Origin: Pseudolabrys sp.
GTDB lineage: Bacteria > Pseudomonadota > Alphaproteobacteria > Rhizobiales > Xanthobacteraceae
Direction of reading: 5' to 3'
Assembly (NCBI GenBank): GCA_017849615.1
Contig: JAFIGS010000023.1
Location: forward strand, 1 to 64,000
DNA length: 64,000 bases
The notes under the pieces are model-generated. The model searched no databases and was not told the DNA's origin. It saw only the letters and a list, made by a program, of their open reading frames with translations. The position numbers and the translations under genes are program-made. Each line of letters starts with the position of its first letter. Position 1 is the stretch's first letter. Of the stretch, positions 35,633-44,215 are shown one piece after another.

Positions 35633-36655
35633 CTATTCCGCCGCCGAGGGGACGTCGCCGGTGCCGACCCGGTCGGAGCCGCCGAGCCAGAGGCCGGCAT
35701 AGCGCTGGAGCTTGCCATAACTGCCTTCGCTGTAACGCACCTCCTTGTTCATCAGCGCGGCGAGGATCATGCCGTGCAGCCGGTCCGTGTCGATCTCGGC
35801 ATAGGGCCGGAAACGCGCCACCGCGCGGGCCACCAGGCTGTCGCGATAGACGCGCCACAGCGCGTAATTCGACACCAGGTGGCGCAGCGGATTGTCGATG
35901 GTCTGCCACTTGCGGAGCGCGCGCAGCGTGAAGCGCGAGACACGGCCATTGAGCTCGTCCCAGTCGAATTGCGCGGCGTTGTCGATGTTGCGGCTCTCCC
36001 GGTCGCGCCGCCGGACAACCAGCGTGCCGCGTTCGCGCTCCGGCACGGCGAGCGCAGGCCGCTCCCAGAGCTGGTGCGCCATGTCGGGCATCAGGTCGCC
36101 GCCGGCATTGGCTTCGCGCAGGAACGTCAGCGATTCGCGGTCGCGGACGAAGATGTAAAGCTGGCGATGCGCCGACAGCAGGCGCGCCGAGCGCCCGCGC
36201 TGGGCGATGCTCGCGAAATGGATCGTCTGCGGCAGAACGACGATCGGCGTATCGGGATAGCGCGCGATGATCAGTTCGCGGAACATCTGGAACTGCGGCC
36301 AGATATCGCCGAAGTTGCCGCCGCCGTGCAGGACGATGGCGCAGCCGCGCTGCATCAGCGCATCGAGATCGCGGATCGACGGCTTCAGCACCACCGATGC
36401 CTCGTCGTGACGGCCGCGCCGCGTGAAATCGTGCATGCTGAACCGGCCGAGCACCGTATAGCCGTAGTCGTCGAGAAACGCGTCGGCGCCCTGATGGATC
36501 AGGAGATCGCCGACATTGTCGTGCACCGGATAGTCGAGATAGACGATCGGCCGCGACGGCGGCAGCACCGACGCAATGCCGCCGAGCCGTTCCTTCAGGC
36601 CGCGCATCGTCGCCTGATGCCGCGTCAGTGTCGTGTCGGGTGCTGGCGGTACCAT
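35633..36655 (-). CDS. polysaccharide pyruvyl transferase
   Basis: Cytoplasmic enzyme of 340 residues of the PS_pyruv_trans family (ExoV, GumL, CsaB). It transfers pyruvate from phosphoenolpyruvate to a sugar hydroxyl pair as a ketal. Motifs seen: NVGDLLIHQGADAFL (about 46-60), VLHGGGNFGDIW (about 107-118), PQTIHF, RDRESLTFL and the late TDRLHGMILA (about 290), whose His is conserved in the family. Start ATG 36655 with AAGGA six bases upstream; 36712 would add 19 residues. It predicts an acidic, pyruvylated exopolysaccharide. Divergent from the polymerase gene. Confidence 0.9.
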   Translation of the reverse strand: MVPPAPDTTLTRHQATMRGLKERLGGIASVLPPSRPIVYLDYPVHDNVGDLLIHQGADAFLDDYGYTVLGRFSMHDFTRRGRHDEASVVLKPSIRDLDALMQRGCAIVLHGGGNFGDIWPQFQMFRELIIARYPDTPIVVLPQTIHFASIAQRGRSARLLSAHRQLYIFVRDRESLTFLREANAGGDLMPDMAHQLWERPALAVPERERGTLVVRRRDRESRNIDNAAQFDWDELNGRVSRFTLRALRKWQTIDNPLRHLVSNYALWRVYRDSLVARAVARFRPYAEIDTDRLHGMILAALMNKEVRYSEGSYGKLQRYAGLWLGGSDRVGTGDVPSAAE

Positions 36656-36786
36656 TTGATCCTTGCTCACCGGCGAACGATGCCCCGCAATCTGGTCACA
36701 GTGATGGCGCAAGTAGATTTATCGGCGGAACTTCGGCTGCTCAAAATTTCGGCACGCATGCGAGACACGAAACCGGTGACGCAACG

Positions 36787-38217
36787 ATGACACCCACCTC
36801 GCCACGCATGGCCTATGTCGCCGTGCCGTTCGCCCTGCTGTGCGCCGCCGCTGCCGCCGCGGCGATGCCGCTCGCCGGCGACGACCAGCTCGCCCTCTAC
36901 GTGCTGGCGCTGACGCCGGCCGCGCTGATCGGCTGCTATGTGGTGGCGCAAGGCGTGCTCGGCGATCGGCACTTCGGCGCCGTCATGGCGGTGATCTACA
37001 TTTTCGTCGCGGCCGCGATTTTCCGCATCCGCGACTACGACGACAAGAGCATCGATATCCAGGTCGCGGCCAAGCTCGGCTCCTTCGCCATGATCTTCGC
37101 CACCAGCGCGCTGTTCTACAGCTACGCGATCGGCCGCTTGCGCTTGCCGCGCCTGTTCTATGCATGGCTGGCGTTCTTCGCCGCGCTGGTCGGCTGCTCG
37201 CTCTACGCCGTGAAAGTCCCCTTCGCGCTGACCTGCTCGCTGCTGTTTCTCGCCTGCTATCTGTATGCGGTCCACCTGTGCGTATGGCTGACGCAGCGCG
37301 TCGCGATACAGGTGATGATGTGCGCGGCGCTTCTGCTCTGCGTCGGCTCGATCTTCGTCTACTACGCCATTCCGTCAATCGGCGTCATGCAGGCATGGAC
37401 CGCCGAGGGCGGCTTCGGTGAGATCGGCCGCATGAAGGGGCTGACCGGTTCCGCCAACGGGATCGGGTTCATCGCCGCGTTCGGCGCCGCGATGGCGATC
37501 CTCTATTTCCGCTCGGTCGATTTTTTCGGCCGATGCGTCGCGCTGGCGCTGATTCCGAGCGCGCTCGTCTGCCTCGTGCTCAGCAACAACCGCAGCTCGA
37601 TGCTGGCCCTCGCCGCCGCCCTGTGGGTCGGTTTCGTCTTCCGCCGGAACGCCGCGCCAAAAATATTGATGACGCTCACCGCCGGCATGGTGGCCGCGAC
37701 CGCGCTCGTATTCTTCTCCGACGAAATTTTCGCGCTGCTGTCGCGCTCCGGCCGCGCCGAGGAAATCACCAGCGCCACCGGGCGCTCGGCCATCTGGTCG
37801 GTCGTGCTCGACATGTGGTCGCAAAAGCCGTTCACCGGATACGGCTACACCTCCGCGCTCGCGATACTGCCGCTCGATCCGCGGCTGTTTCACGTCGCGG
37901 CGCACGCGCACAATATGTATCTCGAACTGCTGTTCGGCGGCGGACTGTTCCTGCTCGCGCTTTTCCTTTTCGCGCTCTGGCAGACGCTCCGCCAGGCCAT
38001 CCGGTCGGGCGCCGTGAACGAGGCCGCGCTGCTGGTGGTGTTCATCTTGAGAGGACTGACGGAAGCGACGCCGTTCAGCGGCATGGTCGGCTATGCCAGC
38101 ATCGCTTTCGCGCTGACGCTGGCGCTTGTCATCGCGCCGCTGGTGCGAGCCCGCGCCGCGGCGGCCCCCGTCAGCGCGGCCGGGCCCGCTCCAGCGCCGC
38201 GAGAATCGTATCCCTGA
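36787..38217 (+). CDS. Wzy-type polymerase / O-antigen ligase family membrane protein
   Basis: Inner-membrane protein of 476 residues with roughly ten to twelve hydrophobic segments. The large periplasmic loop, about 340-390, carries the O-antigen ligase (Wzy_C) features GRSAIWSVVLDMWSQKPFTGYG and AHNMYLELLFGGG. It would polymerise repeat units on the periplasmic face. Start ATG at 36787 directly precedes the first membrane helix; the frame is open further upstream without coding character. It overlaps the convergent GH10 gene by 47 bp. Confidence 0.88.
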   Translation: MTPTSPRMAYVAVPFALLCAAAAAAAMPLAGDDQLALYVLALTPAALIGCYVVAQGVLGDRHFGAVMAVIYIFVAAAIFRIRDYDDKSIDIQVAAKLGSFAMIFATSALFYSYAIGRLRLPRLFYAWLAFFAALVGCSLYAVKVPFALTCSLLFLACYLYAVHLCVWLTQRVAIQVMMCAALLLCVGSIFVYYAIPSIGVMQAWTAEGGFGEIGRMKGLTGSANGIGFIAAFGAAMAILYFRSVDFFGRCVALALIPSALVCLVLSNNRSSMLALAAALWVGFVFRRNAAPKILMTLTAGMVAATALVFFSDEIFALLSRSGRAEEITSATGRSAIWSVVLDMWSQKPFTGYGYTSALAILPLDPRLFHVAAHAHNMYLELLFGGGLFLLALFLFALWQTLRQAIRSGAVNEAALLVVFILRGLTEATPFSGMVGYASIAFALTLALVIAPLVRARAAAAPVSAAGPAPAPRESYP

Positions 38218-39256
38218 ACGGCTTGGGCGCCAGCGTTTCGTCGAACGGCAGCCCGCGATTGCGGCGTCCCTTGGCGATCATCTCCGGCGTCGTGCGCCAC
38301 GAATAGCGGTCGGACAGCCCCCAGGCGGTGATGCCCGTGACCGCCGGCTCGTCGAGCACGACGTCGAGATAGCGTTTGACCTCGGCGGCGACGATCCGGT
38401 CGCGCTCGTCCGTTGGAAGCTCGAGATTCTGCTCGCGGACATCCAGTTCCGTAATCGCGATCTTCACGTTGCGGCCGGCCAGCTCCGCGAGGAACTTGCG
38501 CAAGGCTTCGGCGGAGAACGGCGTCCTGTCGATCCGCAGATGAGCCTGGATGCCGATGCCGTCGAGCGGCGCATTGGCCTTCTTCAACGAGTCGATGAGG
38601 CGCAGCAGCTTGTCGCGCCGCGCCCGCTCGATGGTGCTGTCATAGTCGAGGCTGTATTCGTTGACGTAGAGCTTGGTGTTCGGAGCCGTGGCGCGCGCCA
38701 GCGTCAGCGTCCGCGCGATGTAATCCGGCCCCAGCGCCTTCAGAAACGGGCTGTTGCGCAGCCCGTCATCGCGGCCGTCCTGCGGCTCGATGACCTCGTT
38801 GAGCACGTCCCATTGCGCGAATGGCGCGCCGCCGTAACGTTTCAGCATCGCCTCGACATGCGCGGCGACGGCGTCCCAGGTGAGATTGGCGCTCGCCCAG
38901 TCGGGCACGCTGCGATGCCAGACCAGAGCGTGGCCGCGCACGCCCAGACCGTGCTGCTTCGCGAAGGCCACCATCGCATCGGCGCGCGCGAAGTTGCGCT
39001 GCCCGCGCCGCGCCTCCATCGAGGCCCATTTCATCTCCCATTCCGGCGTGAAGGAGGAGCATTGCTGCGCCACCAGCGCCGCGAATTCGGCGTCGTCGCG
39101 CAGCTGCGTCTGCTGGACCGCGGCGCCCCAGATCAGGCCGCGCGCCTGCGCGGCGGCCTTCAACGTCGCCGCCGCGGCGTGCCCCGTTCGCGCGAGGGAA
39201 GCAACGCCGAGCGATGCAAGGCCGGCAAGAATCGTGCGTCGTGCGATCACTGTCAT
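38171..39256 (-). CDS. Tat-exported GH10 family endo-glycanase (xylanase-like)
   Basis: Secreted glycoside hydrolase of 361 residues. Twin-arginine-type signal (ARRTILAGLASLGVASLA). The GH10 barrel has substrate-binding EWEMKW, GHALVWH, acid/base Glu in WDVLNEV (about 150) and nucleophile Glu in IAITELDV (about 262), then GITAWGLSDRYSW. All GH10 catalytic residues are present, so it should be active as an endo-beta-1,4-xylanase or a related glycanase. Sitting inside an exopolysaccharide locus, it more likely trims or releases the cell's own polymer than digests plant xylan. Convergent with and overlapping the polymerase gene. Confidence 0.9.
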   Translation of the reverse strand: MTVIARRTILAGLASLGVASLARTGHAAAATLKAAAQARGLIWGAAVQQTQLRDDAEFAALVAQQCSSFTPEWEMKWASMEARRGQRNFARADAMVAFAKQHGLGVRGHALVWHRSVPDWASANLTWDAVAAHVEAMLKRYGGAPFAQWDVLNEVIEPQDGRDDGLRNSPFLKALGPDYIARTLTLARATAPNTKLYVNEYSLDYDSTIERARRDKLLRLIDSLKKANAPLDGIGIQAHLRIDRTPFSAEALRKFLAELAGRNVKIAITELDVREQNLELPTDERDRIVAAEVKRYLDVVLDEPAVTGITAWGLSDRYSWRTTPEMIAKGRRNRGLPFDETLAPKPFRDTILAALERARPR

Positions 39257-39339
39257 GCGCAGAGCATGACCGTGAATCGCGACTCAATTGTGAGGCGGCG
39301 CGTCGCAAAAACGACGCCTTTGCGCGGCACATCGGCACG

Positions 39340-40071
39340 ATGAGATCCATCGCCGCCCTTCTGTCGATCGCTTGGCTCGCCGGCGCCGCGCCGGCCTATG
39401 CCTGCGGCGCGGACGCGCTCAACACCTCGCGCGAGTTCAAGGTGGCGACGAAGGACGTCAGAGGCATCGGCCAGGGTTATCCCGCGATGGGCCTCGCCCA
39501 TGGCGAGATCATCCTGACCTTCGATGACGGGCCGATGCCGGGGACGACGCCCGCCATTCTCGACATCCTCGCGAAGGAATGCGTGCGCGCGACCTTCTTC
39601 ATGATCGGCAAGCGCGCCGAAGCAAACCCCGCGCTCGCCAAACGCGTGCGCGATGGCGGCCATACCGTCGGCAGCCACTCCTACTCGCATCGCGAACTGA
39701 ACGGTTTGCCCGCGGACGAAGCCAGGGACGACGTTCAGCGCGGCTACGAGGCGGTGGAGAAGGCTGTCTATGGCAACGCCGCCGACCGCCCTCGCCTCGT
39801 GCGCTTTCCCGAGTTCAAATCGACGCCCGACCTCGTGTCATTCGTGCACCAGCATCACGGCGCCGTGGTCAATACCAATATCAGCCCGGCGGATTGGCGC
39901 GGCCAGCCGGCGAACGTGACCTTCGAGCGCCTGCGGGCCCTGCTCGACCGGCAGGACCGCGGCATTATCCTCCTTCATGACAAGCAGCCGGAGACGGTGA
40001 AGCTCCTGCCGATGCTGCTCGACGAGATGAAGAAGCGGAAGATGAAGGTGGTCGTTCTCGTCCCCGAGTAA
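39340..40071 (+). CDS. secreted polysaccharide deacetylase (NodB-like, CE4)
   Basis: Exported protein of 243 residues. Signal peptide (MRSIAALLSIAWLAGAAPAYA). NodB domain: motif 1 LTFDDGPMPGTTP (about 58-70) with catalytic Asp and metal Asp, motif 2 HTVGSHSYSH (about 108-117) with two His ligands, and motif 3 as RFPEF in place of the usual RxPxG, plus a late LLHDKQPETV. It would remove N- or O-acetyl groups from a polysaccharide in the periplasm or outside. Divergent from the GH10 gene and closing the exopolysaccharide locus; partial deacetylation of the exported polymer is a likely role. Confidence 0.87.
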   Translation: MRSIAALLSIAWLAGAAPAYACGADALNTSREFKVATKDVRGIGQGYPAMGLAHGEIILTFDDGPMPGTTPAILDILAKECVRATFFMIGKRAEANPALAKRVRDGGHTVGSHSYSHRELNGLPADEARDDVQRGYEAVEKAVYGNAADRPRLVRFPEFKSTPDLVSFVHQHHGAVVNTNISPADWRGQPANVTFERLRALLDRQDRGIILLHDKQPETVKLLPMLLDEMKKRKMKVVVLVPE

Positions 40072-40083
40072 CGTCCCGGCCCC

Positions 40084-40764
40084 TCAGAGATCTTGCGGCG
40101 TCATCGCCAGAGCGAGGCCGTAGTGATCGGTCCTGTGGTCATCGAAACCGCCGTCCGGCATCAGAGCGGCGGCCGACAGGTTCCGTGAAGCGGCGTCCAG
40201 CACGGCCGCGGGATCATACCCGGAAAGCAGGACGATCCAGTCGGCGACGCCGTCCCCGCCGCGAATCGTCTGCTCGACGGTCGGGCCGCCCGCGGGCGGC
40301 GTTTCCGTCAGCAACAGATGCGCGCCGGTGATGCCGGCGCGTGCCGGCAAATCCGCGAGCACGCCGGCCAATCGGCGCTTTAACCCGTCCGCGCCGGCCG
40401 GGCGCGGCGACAGCCTGATCGTGACGAGCGCGGCCCCGATGCCGCCGCCGAAGCTGGCGGCCACGCGACACTGGCTGCGCACCATGCCGAGGTGGCGCGG
40501 CATCATCTTTTGCGACCACGGCGTCGGCGCATTCAGGCGCGCGAGATATCCGTCGGATGTGAGGACGTCATAGCCGTCGAGCTCGTAAAGCACGAAGAAG
40601 CCGCCGTCCTCGCGCGCATGAGCCCAGCGCGAGCCGCGGCGGAAACCCGGAATGCTCATGCGTTCGGGAAAATGCTCGTGCGAGTGCCAGTCGCCGAATT
40701 CCGCGCGGTGCTCGGGCCGGATCGTCCACCACATGGCGACAGCGGCCTGGCCTGACAGGGGCAT
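40084..40764 (-). CDS. conserved protein with ferredoxin-like (dimeric alpha-beta barrel) fold, unknown function
   Basis: Cytoplasmic protein of 226 residues. The first half, with MWWTIRPEHRAEFGDWHSHEHFPERMSIPGFRRG, reads like the start of an EthD- or NIPSNAP-type dimeric alpha-beta barrel (residues split here at no gap are about 11-42, with His in WHSHEHFPER). The second half (about 105-220) may be a repeat of the fold. No metal or cofactor motif is certain. It lies 43 bp downstream of aroQ on the same strand, so it is probably the last gene of the TRAP operon and may act on the same cyclic compound as an isomerase, lactonase or oxygenase-like enzyme; this is guesswork from position. Confidence 0.6.
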   Translation of the reverse strand: MPLSGQAAVAMWWTIRPEHRAEFGDWHSHEHFPERMSIPGFRRGSRWAHAREDGGFFVLYELDGYDVLTSDGYLARLNAPTPWSQKMMPRHLGMVRSQCRVAASFGGGIGAALVTIRLSPRPAGADGLKRRLAGVLADLPARAGITGAHLLLTETPPAGGPTVEQTIRGGDGVADWIVLLSGYDPAAVLDAASRNLSAAALMPDGGFDDHRTDHYGLALAMTPQDL

Positions 40765-40807
40765 TCCAACCTCGCAGTGACGGTCCGCGCCGATACCCGC
40801 GCGAACG

Positions 40808-41251
40808 CTACTTCGCCTTTGCCGCGACCATGGTCAGGATCGCCCGCATCGCCAGCGGATAACCCTCGGCGCCGAACCCGGCCATGACGCCGGTCGCCAC
40901 CTTCGACACCAGCGAGTTGTGGTAGATCGGCTCGCGCTTGTGAATGTTGGTGATGTGCAGTTCGATGATCGGCCCGGGAAACATCTTCAGCGAATCGAGA
41001 ATGGCGATGGACACGAATGTGAACGCGGCCGGATTGATGATGATGCCGCCGCCCTTGTCGATGGCCTCGTGCACCCAGTCGATGATCTGGGCTTCGCTGT
41101 TGCTCTGGCGGAATTCGACCGGGTTGCTGCCCGCCGCCGCGCGGCACATCTTCTCGACGTCGGCCAGGGTCGTGGTGCCGTAGATTTCCGGCTCGCGCAG
41201 GCCGAGCCGGTTGAGGTTCGGCCCATTGATGACGTAGATCGGTTTGGTCAT
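40808..41251 (-). CDS. aroQ: type II 3-dehydroquinate dehydratase family protein with altered active-site motifs
   Basis: Protein of 147 residues, normal family length. The first motif is intact (INGPNLNRLGLREPEIYG, with the catalytic Arg and Tyr region), as are SNSEAQIIDWVHEA, the Asn of IINPAAF and ELHITNIHKRE with its His. Two family motifs differ: THTS is TFVS, so a substrate-binding His is Phe, and the REEFRxHS-type motif is REPIYHNS, so an Arg is Tyr. It may still dehydrate 3-dehydroquinate or act on a related ring compound. It lies 9 bp downstream of dctM and is clearly a transporter-linked, catabolic copy rather than the housekeeping enzyme. Confidence 0.8.
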   Translation of the reverse strand: MTKPIYVINGPNLNRLGLREPEIYGTTTLADVEKMCRAAAGSNPVEFRQSNSEAQIIDWVHEAIDKGGGIIINPAAFTFVSIAILDSLKMFPGPIIELHITNIHKREPIYHNSLVSKVATGVMAGFGAEGYPLAMRAILTMVAAKAK

Positions 41252-41260
41252 CTCTCTTGC

Positions 41261-42559
41261 TTATCCCTTGTAGCCCAACACGCGCGGCAGCCACAGCACC
41301 GTTTCCGGAACGGCGGTGATGACCGCGAGCACCACGATCGCCGACACGATGAAGGGGACGGCTTCCTTGACGATGCTGCCCAGCCGCTGCTTGGTCAGGT
41401 TGGCCATCACGAACAGCAGAAGTCCGTATGGCGGTGTCACCAGTCCGATCATGACATTGACGACCACGACGACGCCGAAGTGAACCAGATCGACGCCGAG
41501 CGCCTTGGCGGTCGGGATGAAGATCGGCACGATGATGAGCAGGATCGTCGTGCCTTCGAGCAGGCAACCCAGCACCAGCAGCAGCAGGTTCACCATCAGC
41601 AGGAAGCCGGCCTTGCCCAGCTCCATGTGCGACATCAGTTGCGCGAGCGAATCCGGCACGCGCTCCAGCGTCACCACATAATTGAAAGCGAAGGCGCCGG
41701 CGATCAGCATGCCGATCGAAGTCGCGGACTTGCCGCTCGACAGCAGCGCCTCGTAGAGCTGCCGCCATGTCACCGCGCGATAGATCACGGTGGCGGCGAA
41801 CAGCGCGTAGAATGCGGCAACCGCCGCGCCCTCGGTCGGCGTCATGACGCCGCCATAGATGCCGAACAGCAGGATGATCGGCAGCAGCAGGGCGGGGAAC
41901 GCCTTGACGGTGATCTGCGGCACTTCGCGCAGCGGCACCGGCTCCTCGATCGGGAAATTGCGGCGGCGCGCCATGACCGAGTTGGTGATCATGAAGGCAA
42001 CGCCGAGCAGAAGACCGGGCACGACACCGCCGAGAAACAGGTAACCGATCGAGGCGTCCGAGACGAGCGCGTAGACCACCATCGGGATCGACGGCGGGAT
42101 GATCGGACCGATGATGGCGGCCGCGGCGGTAATGGCGGCGGCATAGGCCACGGGGTAGCGGCCATCCTTCGCCATCATGCCGACGATGATCTTGCCGATG
42201 CCGACCGCGTCGGCGATCGCCGATCCGGACATGCCGGCGAAGATCATGTTGGCGACGACGTTGACGTGGCCGAGGCCGCCGCGGAAGCGGCCGACGAGCA
42301 CCAGGCAGAAGCGCAGCAATTTGTCGGTCAGGCTGCCGACATTCATCAGGTCGGCGGCGAGGATGAACAGCGGAATGGCGATCAGCACGTATGAATTGAA
42401 CAGCCCGTTGAGGATCTGTTCGGCCGCGGTGCCGAGGTCGAGGCCCGACACGAGGAGATAGATCGTCGTCGCGACGATCATCGAGTGCCCGATGGGCAGG
42501 CCGAGAAGACTGAGGAAGACGATGACGATGACGCAAAGTGTGAATGGGCTGATCGGCAT
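41261..42559 (-). CDS. dctM: TRAP transporter large permease, DctM family
   Basis: Inner-membrane protein of 432 residues and about twelve membrane segments, the sodium-coupled translocating subunit of a tripartite periplasmic transporter. Family sequences include LGLPIGHSMIVATTIYLL near the N-terminus, FRGGLGHVNVVANMIFAGMSGSAIADA (two stretches, about 92-118), IIGPIIPPSIPMVVYAL and the late GLVTPPYGLLLFV. It starts 3 bp after dctQ stops, and aroQ follows by 9 bp. No substrate information lies in this subunit. Confidence 0.93.
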   Translation of the reverse strand: MPISPFTLCVIVIVFLSLLGLPIGHSMIVATTIYLLVSGLDLGTAAEQILNGLFNSYVLIAIPLFILAADLMNVGSLTDKLLRFCLVLVGRFRGGLGHVNVVANMIFAGMSGSAIADAVGIGKIIVGMMAKDGRYPVAYAAAITAAAAIIGPIIPPSIPMVVYALVSDASIGYLFLGGVVPGLLLGVAFMITNSVMARRRNFPIEEPVPLREVPQITVKAFPALLLPIILLFGIYGGVMTPTEGAAVAAFYALFAATVIYRAVTWRQLYEALLSSGKSATSIGMLIAGAFAFNYVVTLERVPDSLAQLMSHMELGKAGFLLMVNLLLLVLGCLLEGTTILLIIVPIFIPTAKALGVDLVHFGVVVVVNVMIGLVTPPYGLLLFVMANLTKQRLGSIVKEAVPFIVSAIVVLAVITAVPETVLWLPRVLGYKG

Positions 42560-42562
42560 CGC

Positions 42563-43072
42563 TCAATCCCTCAGGTCGGCGGGGTCGGTCTGCGGCGACG
42601 GCGTGCCCTTGATGGCGCGCAGAACCAGGAAGCCGTATCGCACGATGCTGGCGACCGCGAAGACGACATAGATCGAGTAGAGGACGTTGATGGGGATCTG
42701 GAGGTAGGCCGACCGCTCGACCTTCATGAAGCTCACATAGCCGTAGGCCGCCGGCAGCGAGATGCCGTAGACGACGATCAGTATGACGCCGGTGATGACC
42801 GTGAAGATGCGCCGATAGCCTTCCGAGATATTCGAATAGACGATGTCGAAACGTATTTCCTCGGACTCGCCGATGACGAAGGCCGCGCCCCACAGCACGG
42901 TCCAAAGCCAGACCGTGACGATCACTTCCTCGGACCAGCCCAGCGGCCGGCCGATCACGTAGCGGAAGAAGATTTGCAGCAGGAACGTCAGGAACATCGT
43001 TCCGATCAGGCCGACAATGAAATTGTCGGCCCGCCGTCGAAGCCAGTGCGCGGCAGCGGTTGCCGTCGGCAT
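42563..43072 (-). CDS. dctQ: TRAP transporter small permease, DctQ family
   Basis: Inner-membrane protein of 169 residues with four hydrophobic segments. DctQ features: FLLQIFFRYVIGRPLGWSEEV (about 31-51), VTVWLWTVLWGAAFVIGE and DIVYSNISEGYR. It forms the membrane complex with DctM. It is separated from dctP by 100 bp containing a perfect hairpin, and from dctM by 3 bp. Confidence 0.9.
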   Translation of the reverse strand: MPTATAAAHWLRRRADNFIVGLIGTMFLTFLLQIFFRYVIGRPLGWSEEVIVTVWLWTVLWGAAFVIGESEEIRFDIVYSNISEGYRRIFTVITGVILIVVYGISLPAAYGYVSFMKVERSAYLQIPINVLYSIYVVFAVASIVRYGFLVLRAIKGTPSPQTDPADLRD

Positions 43073-43122
43073 GATGCTCGTCCTTCTGATCGATGGAATC
43101 GAGGGCGCTCAGGTGGGCGGAC

Positions 43123-43146
43123 GGCCGGCGCCGCAAGGCGCCGGCC
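43123..43146 (-). terminator. intercistronic hairpin between dctP and dctQ
   Basis: A perfect 10-bp stem, GGCCGGCGCC with GGCGCCGGCC, around a 4-nt loop, 26 nt after the dctP stop. No U-run follows, so it is more likely an mRNA stabiliser or partial attenuator that lets the binding protein be made in excess over the membrane subunits. Confidence 0.55.
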
Positions 43147-43172
43147 GATGACAGACGGGAAAAGGCCCCGGT

Positions 43173-44162
43173 CTACTTGATCGCGTTGATCTTCTCGATG
43201 GCGCCCTGCGGCCATTCCTTGCCGTAGGTGGCGACATACTTCTTCTGGGCGAATTCGCGGAAGGCGTTCTGGTCGGGTTCGTAGACCTTCTTGCCCTGCG
43301 ACTTGAAGAACTCGATCGCCTCGGCTTCCTGCTTGTCGTATTCGGCCGCGTTGGCGTCGAAGGCCGTGTCGGCGGCGGCGCGGAATTTGGCCTGCAGGTC
43401 CTTGCTCATGCCGTCCCACACCTTGCCGGCGACGGTCAGCATGTCGTAGCCGAGCACGTGGCGGGTCAGCACGAACTGCGACGTCACCTCGTAGAACTTC
43501 ATGGTGCGGCCGGCGACCAGCGGATTGTCCTGGCCGTCGACGACGCCGGTCTGCAGCGCGGTGTAAAGCTCGGCATAAGCGACCGGCGTCGGGTGGGCGC
43601 CGAGCGATTCACCGAGGAACTGCCAGTACTCGCCCGGCGGCATGCGCAGCTTGATGCCGGCGATATCGGCCGGGGTCTTGATCTGCTTGTCCGGCTTCAG
43701 ATTGATCTGACGGGCGCCGAAATACACCGGGCGGATCACTTCCACGCCGAGCTTTTCGCGCGCCATGTCCTTGAACTGTTTGCCGACGTCGCTGGCCCAG
43801 GTCTTCTTGAGGTGATCGTAGTTGCGGAACAGGTAGGCCGAGGTCATCAGCGACCAGGCCGGCAACTGCTTGGAAATGTCGGCCGGCGCCAGATTGCAGA
43901 GTTCGAGATTGCCACGCTGCAGGGCGACCAGCTCGGTGCCCTGCTTGAACAGTGAGTTCGACCAGTGGGTCTCGAGCTCGATATCGCCCTTGAGCGCCTC
44001 GGCGAACGCCTTGTAACCCTGCACACGCAAATCGGTGTCGGAGAAGGCGCCGCTGATCTTCATCTTTGTCGGAGCGGCGAACGCGGTCGCCGGGAGCATC
44101 GATCCAACGGCAACGGCCGAGGTAGCGGCCAGCAGGCTGCGCCGGCTGATGGGCTTATTCAT
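43173..44162 (-). CDS. dctP: TRAP transporter periplasmic binding protein, DctP family
   Basis: Periplasmic solute receptor of 329 residues with a Tat/Sec-like signal (SRRSLLAATSAVAVGSMLPATAFA). DctP fold with the helix-spanning motif GIKLRMPPGEYWQFLGESLGAHPTP (about 167-190), in which the conserved Arg normally salt-bridges a substrate carboxylate, and LYTALQTGVVDGQDNP after it. The ligand is thus a carboxylate. With aroQ and aroE-like genes around it, quinate, shikimate or a relative is the best guess. First gene of the leftward operon, divergent from two GntR genes. Confidence 0.92.
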   Translation of the reverse strand: MNKPISRRSLLAATSAVAVGSMLPATAFAAPTKMKISGAFSDTDLRVQGYKAFAEALKGDIELETHWSNSLFKQGTELVALQRGNLELCNLAPADISKQLPAWSLMTSAYLFRNYDHLKKTWASDVGKQFKDMAREKLGVEVIRPVYFGARQINLKPDKQIKTPADIAGIKLRMPPGEYWQFLGESLGAHPTPVAYAELYTALQTGVVDGQDNPLVAGRTMKFYEVTSQFVLTRHVLGYDMLTVAGKVWDGMSKDLQAKFRAAADTAFDANAAEYDKQEAEAIEFFKSQGKKVYEPDQNAFREFAQKKYVATYGKEWPQGAIEKINAIK

Positions 44163-44215
44163 GTGGTCCTCCCCTTTTCATTTTTTGGGTGACGCAATTA
44201 TCTCGTCGATCACCT

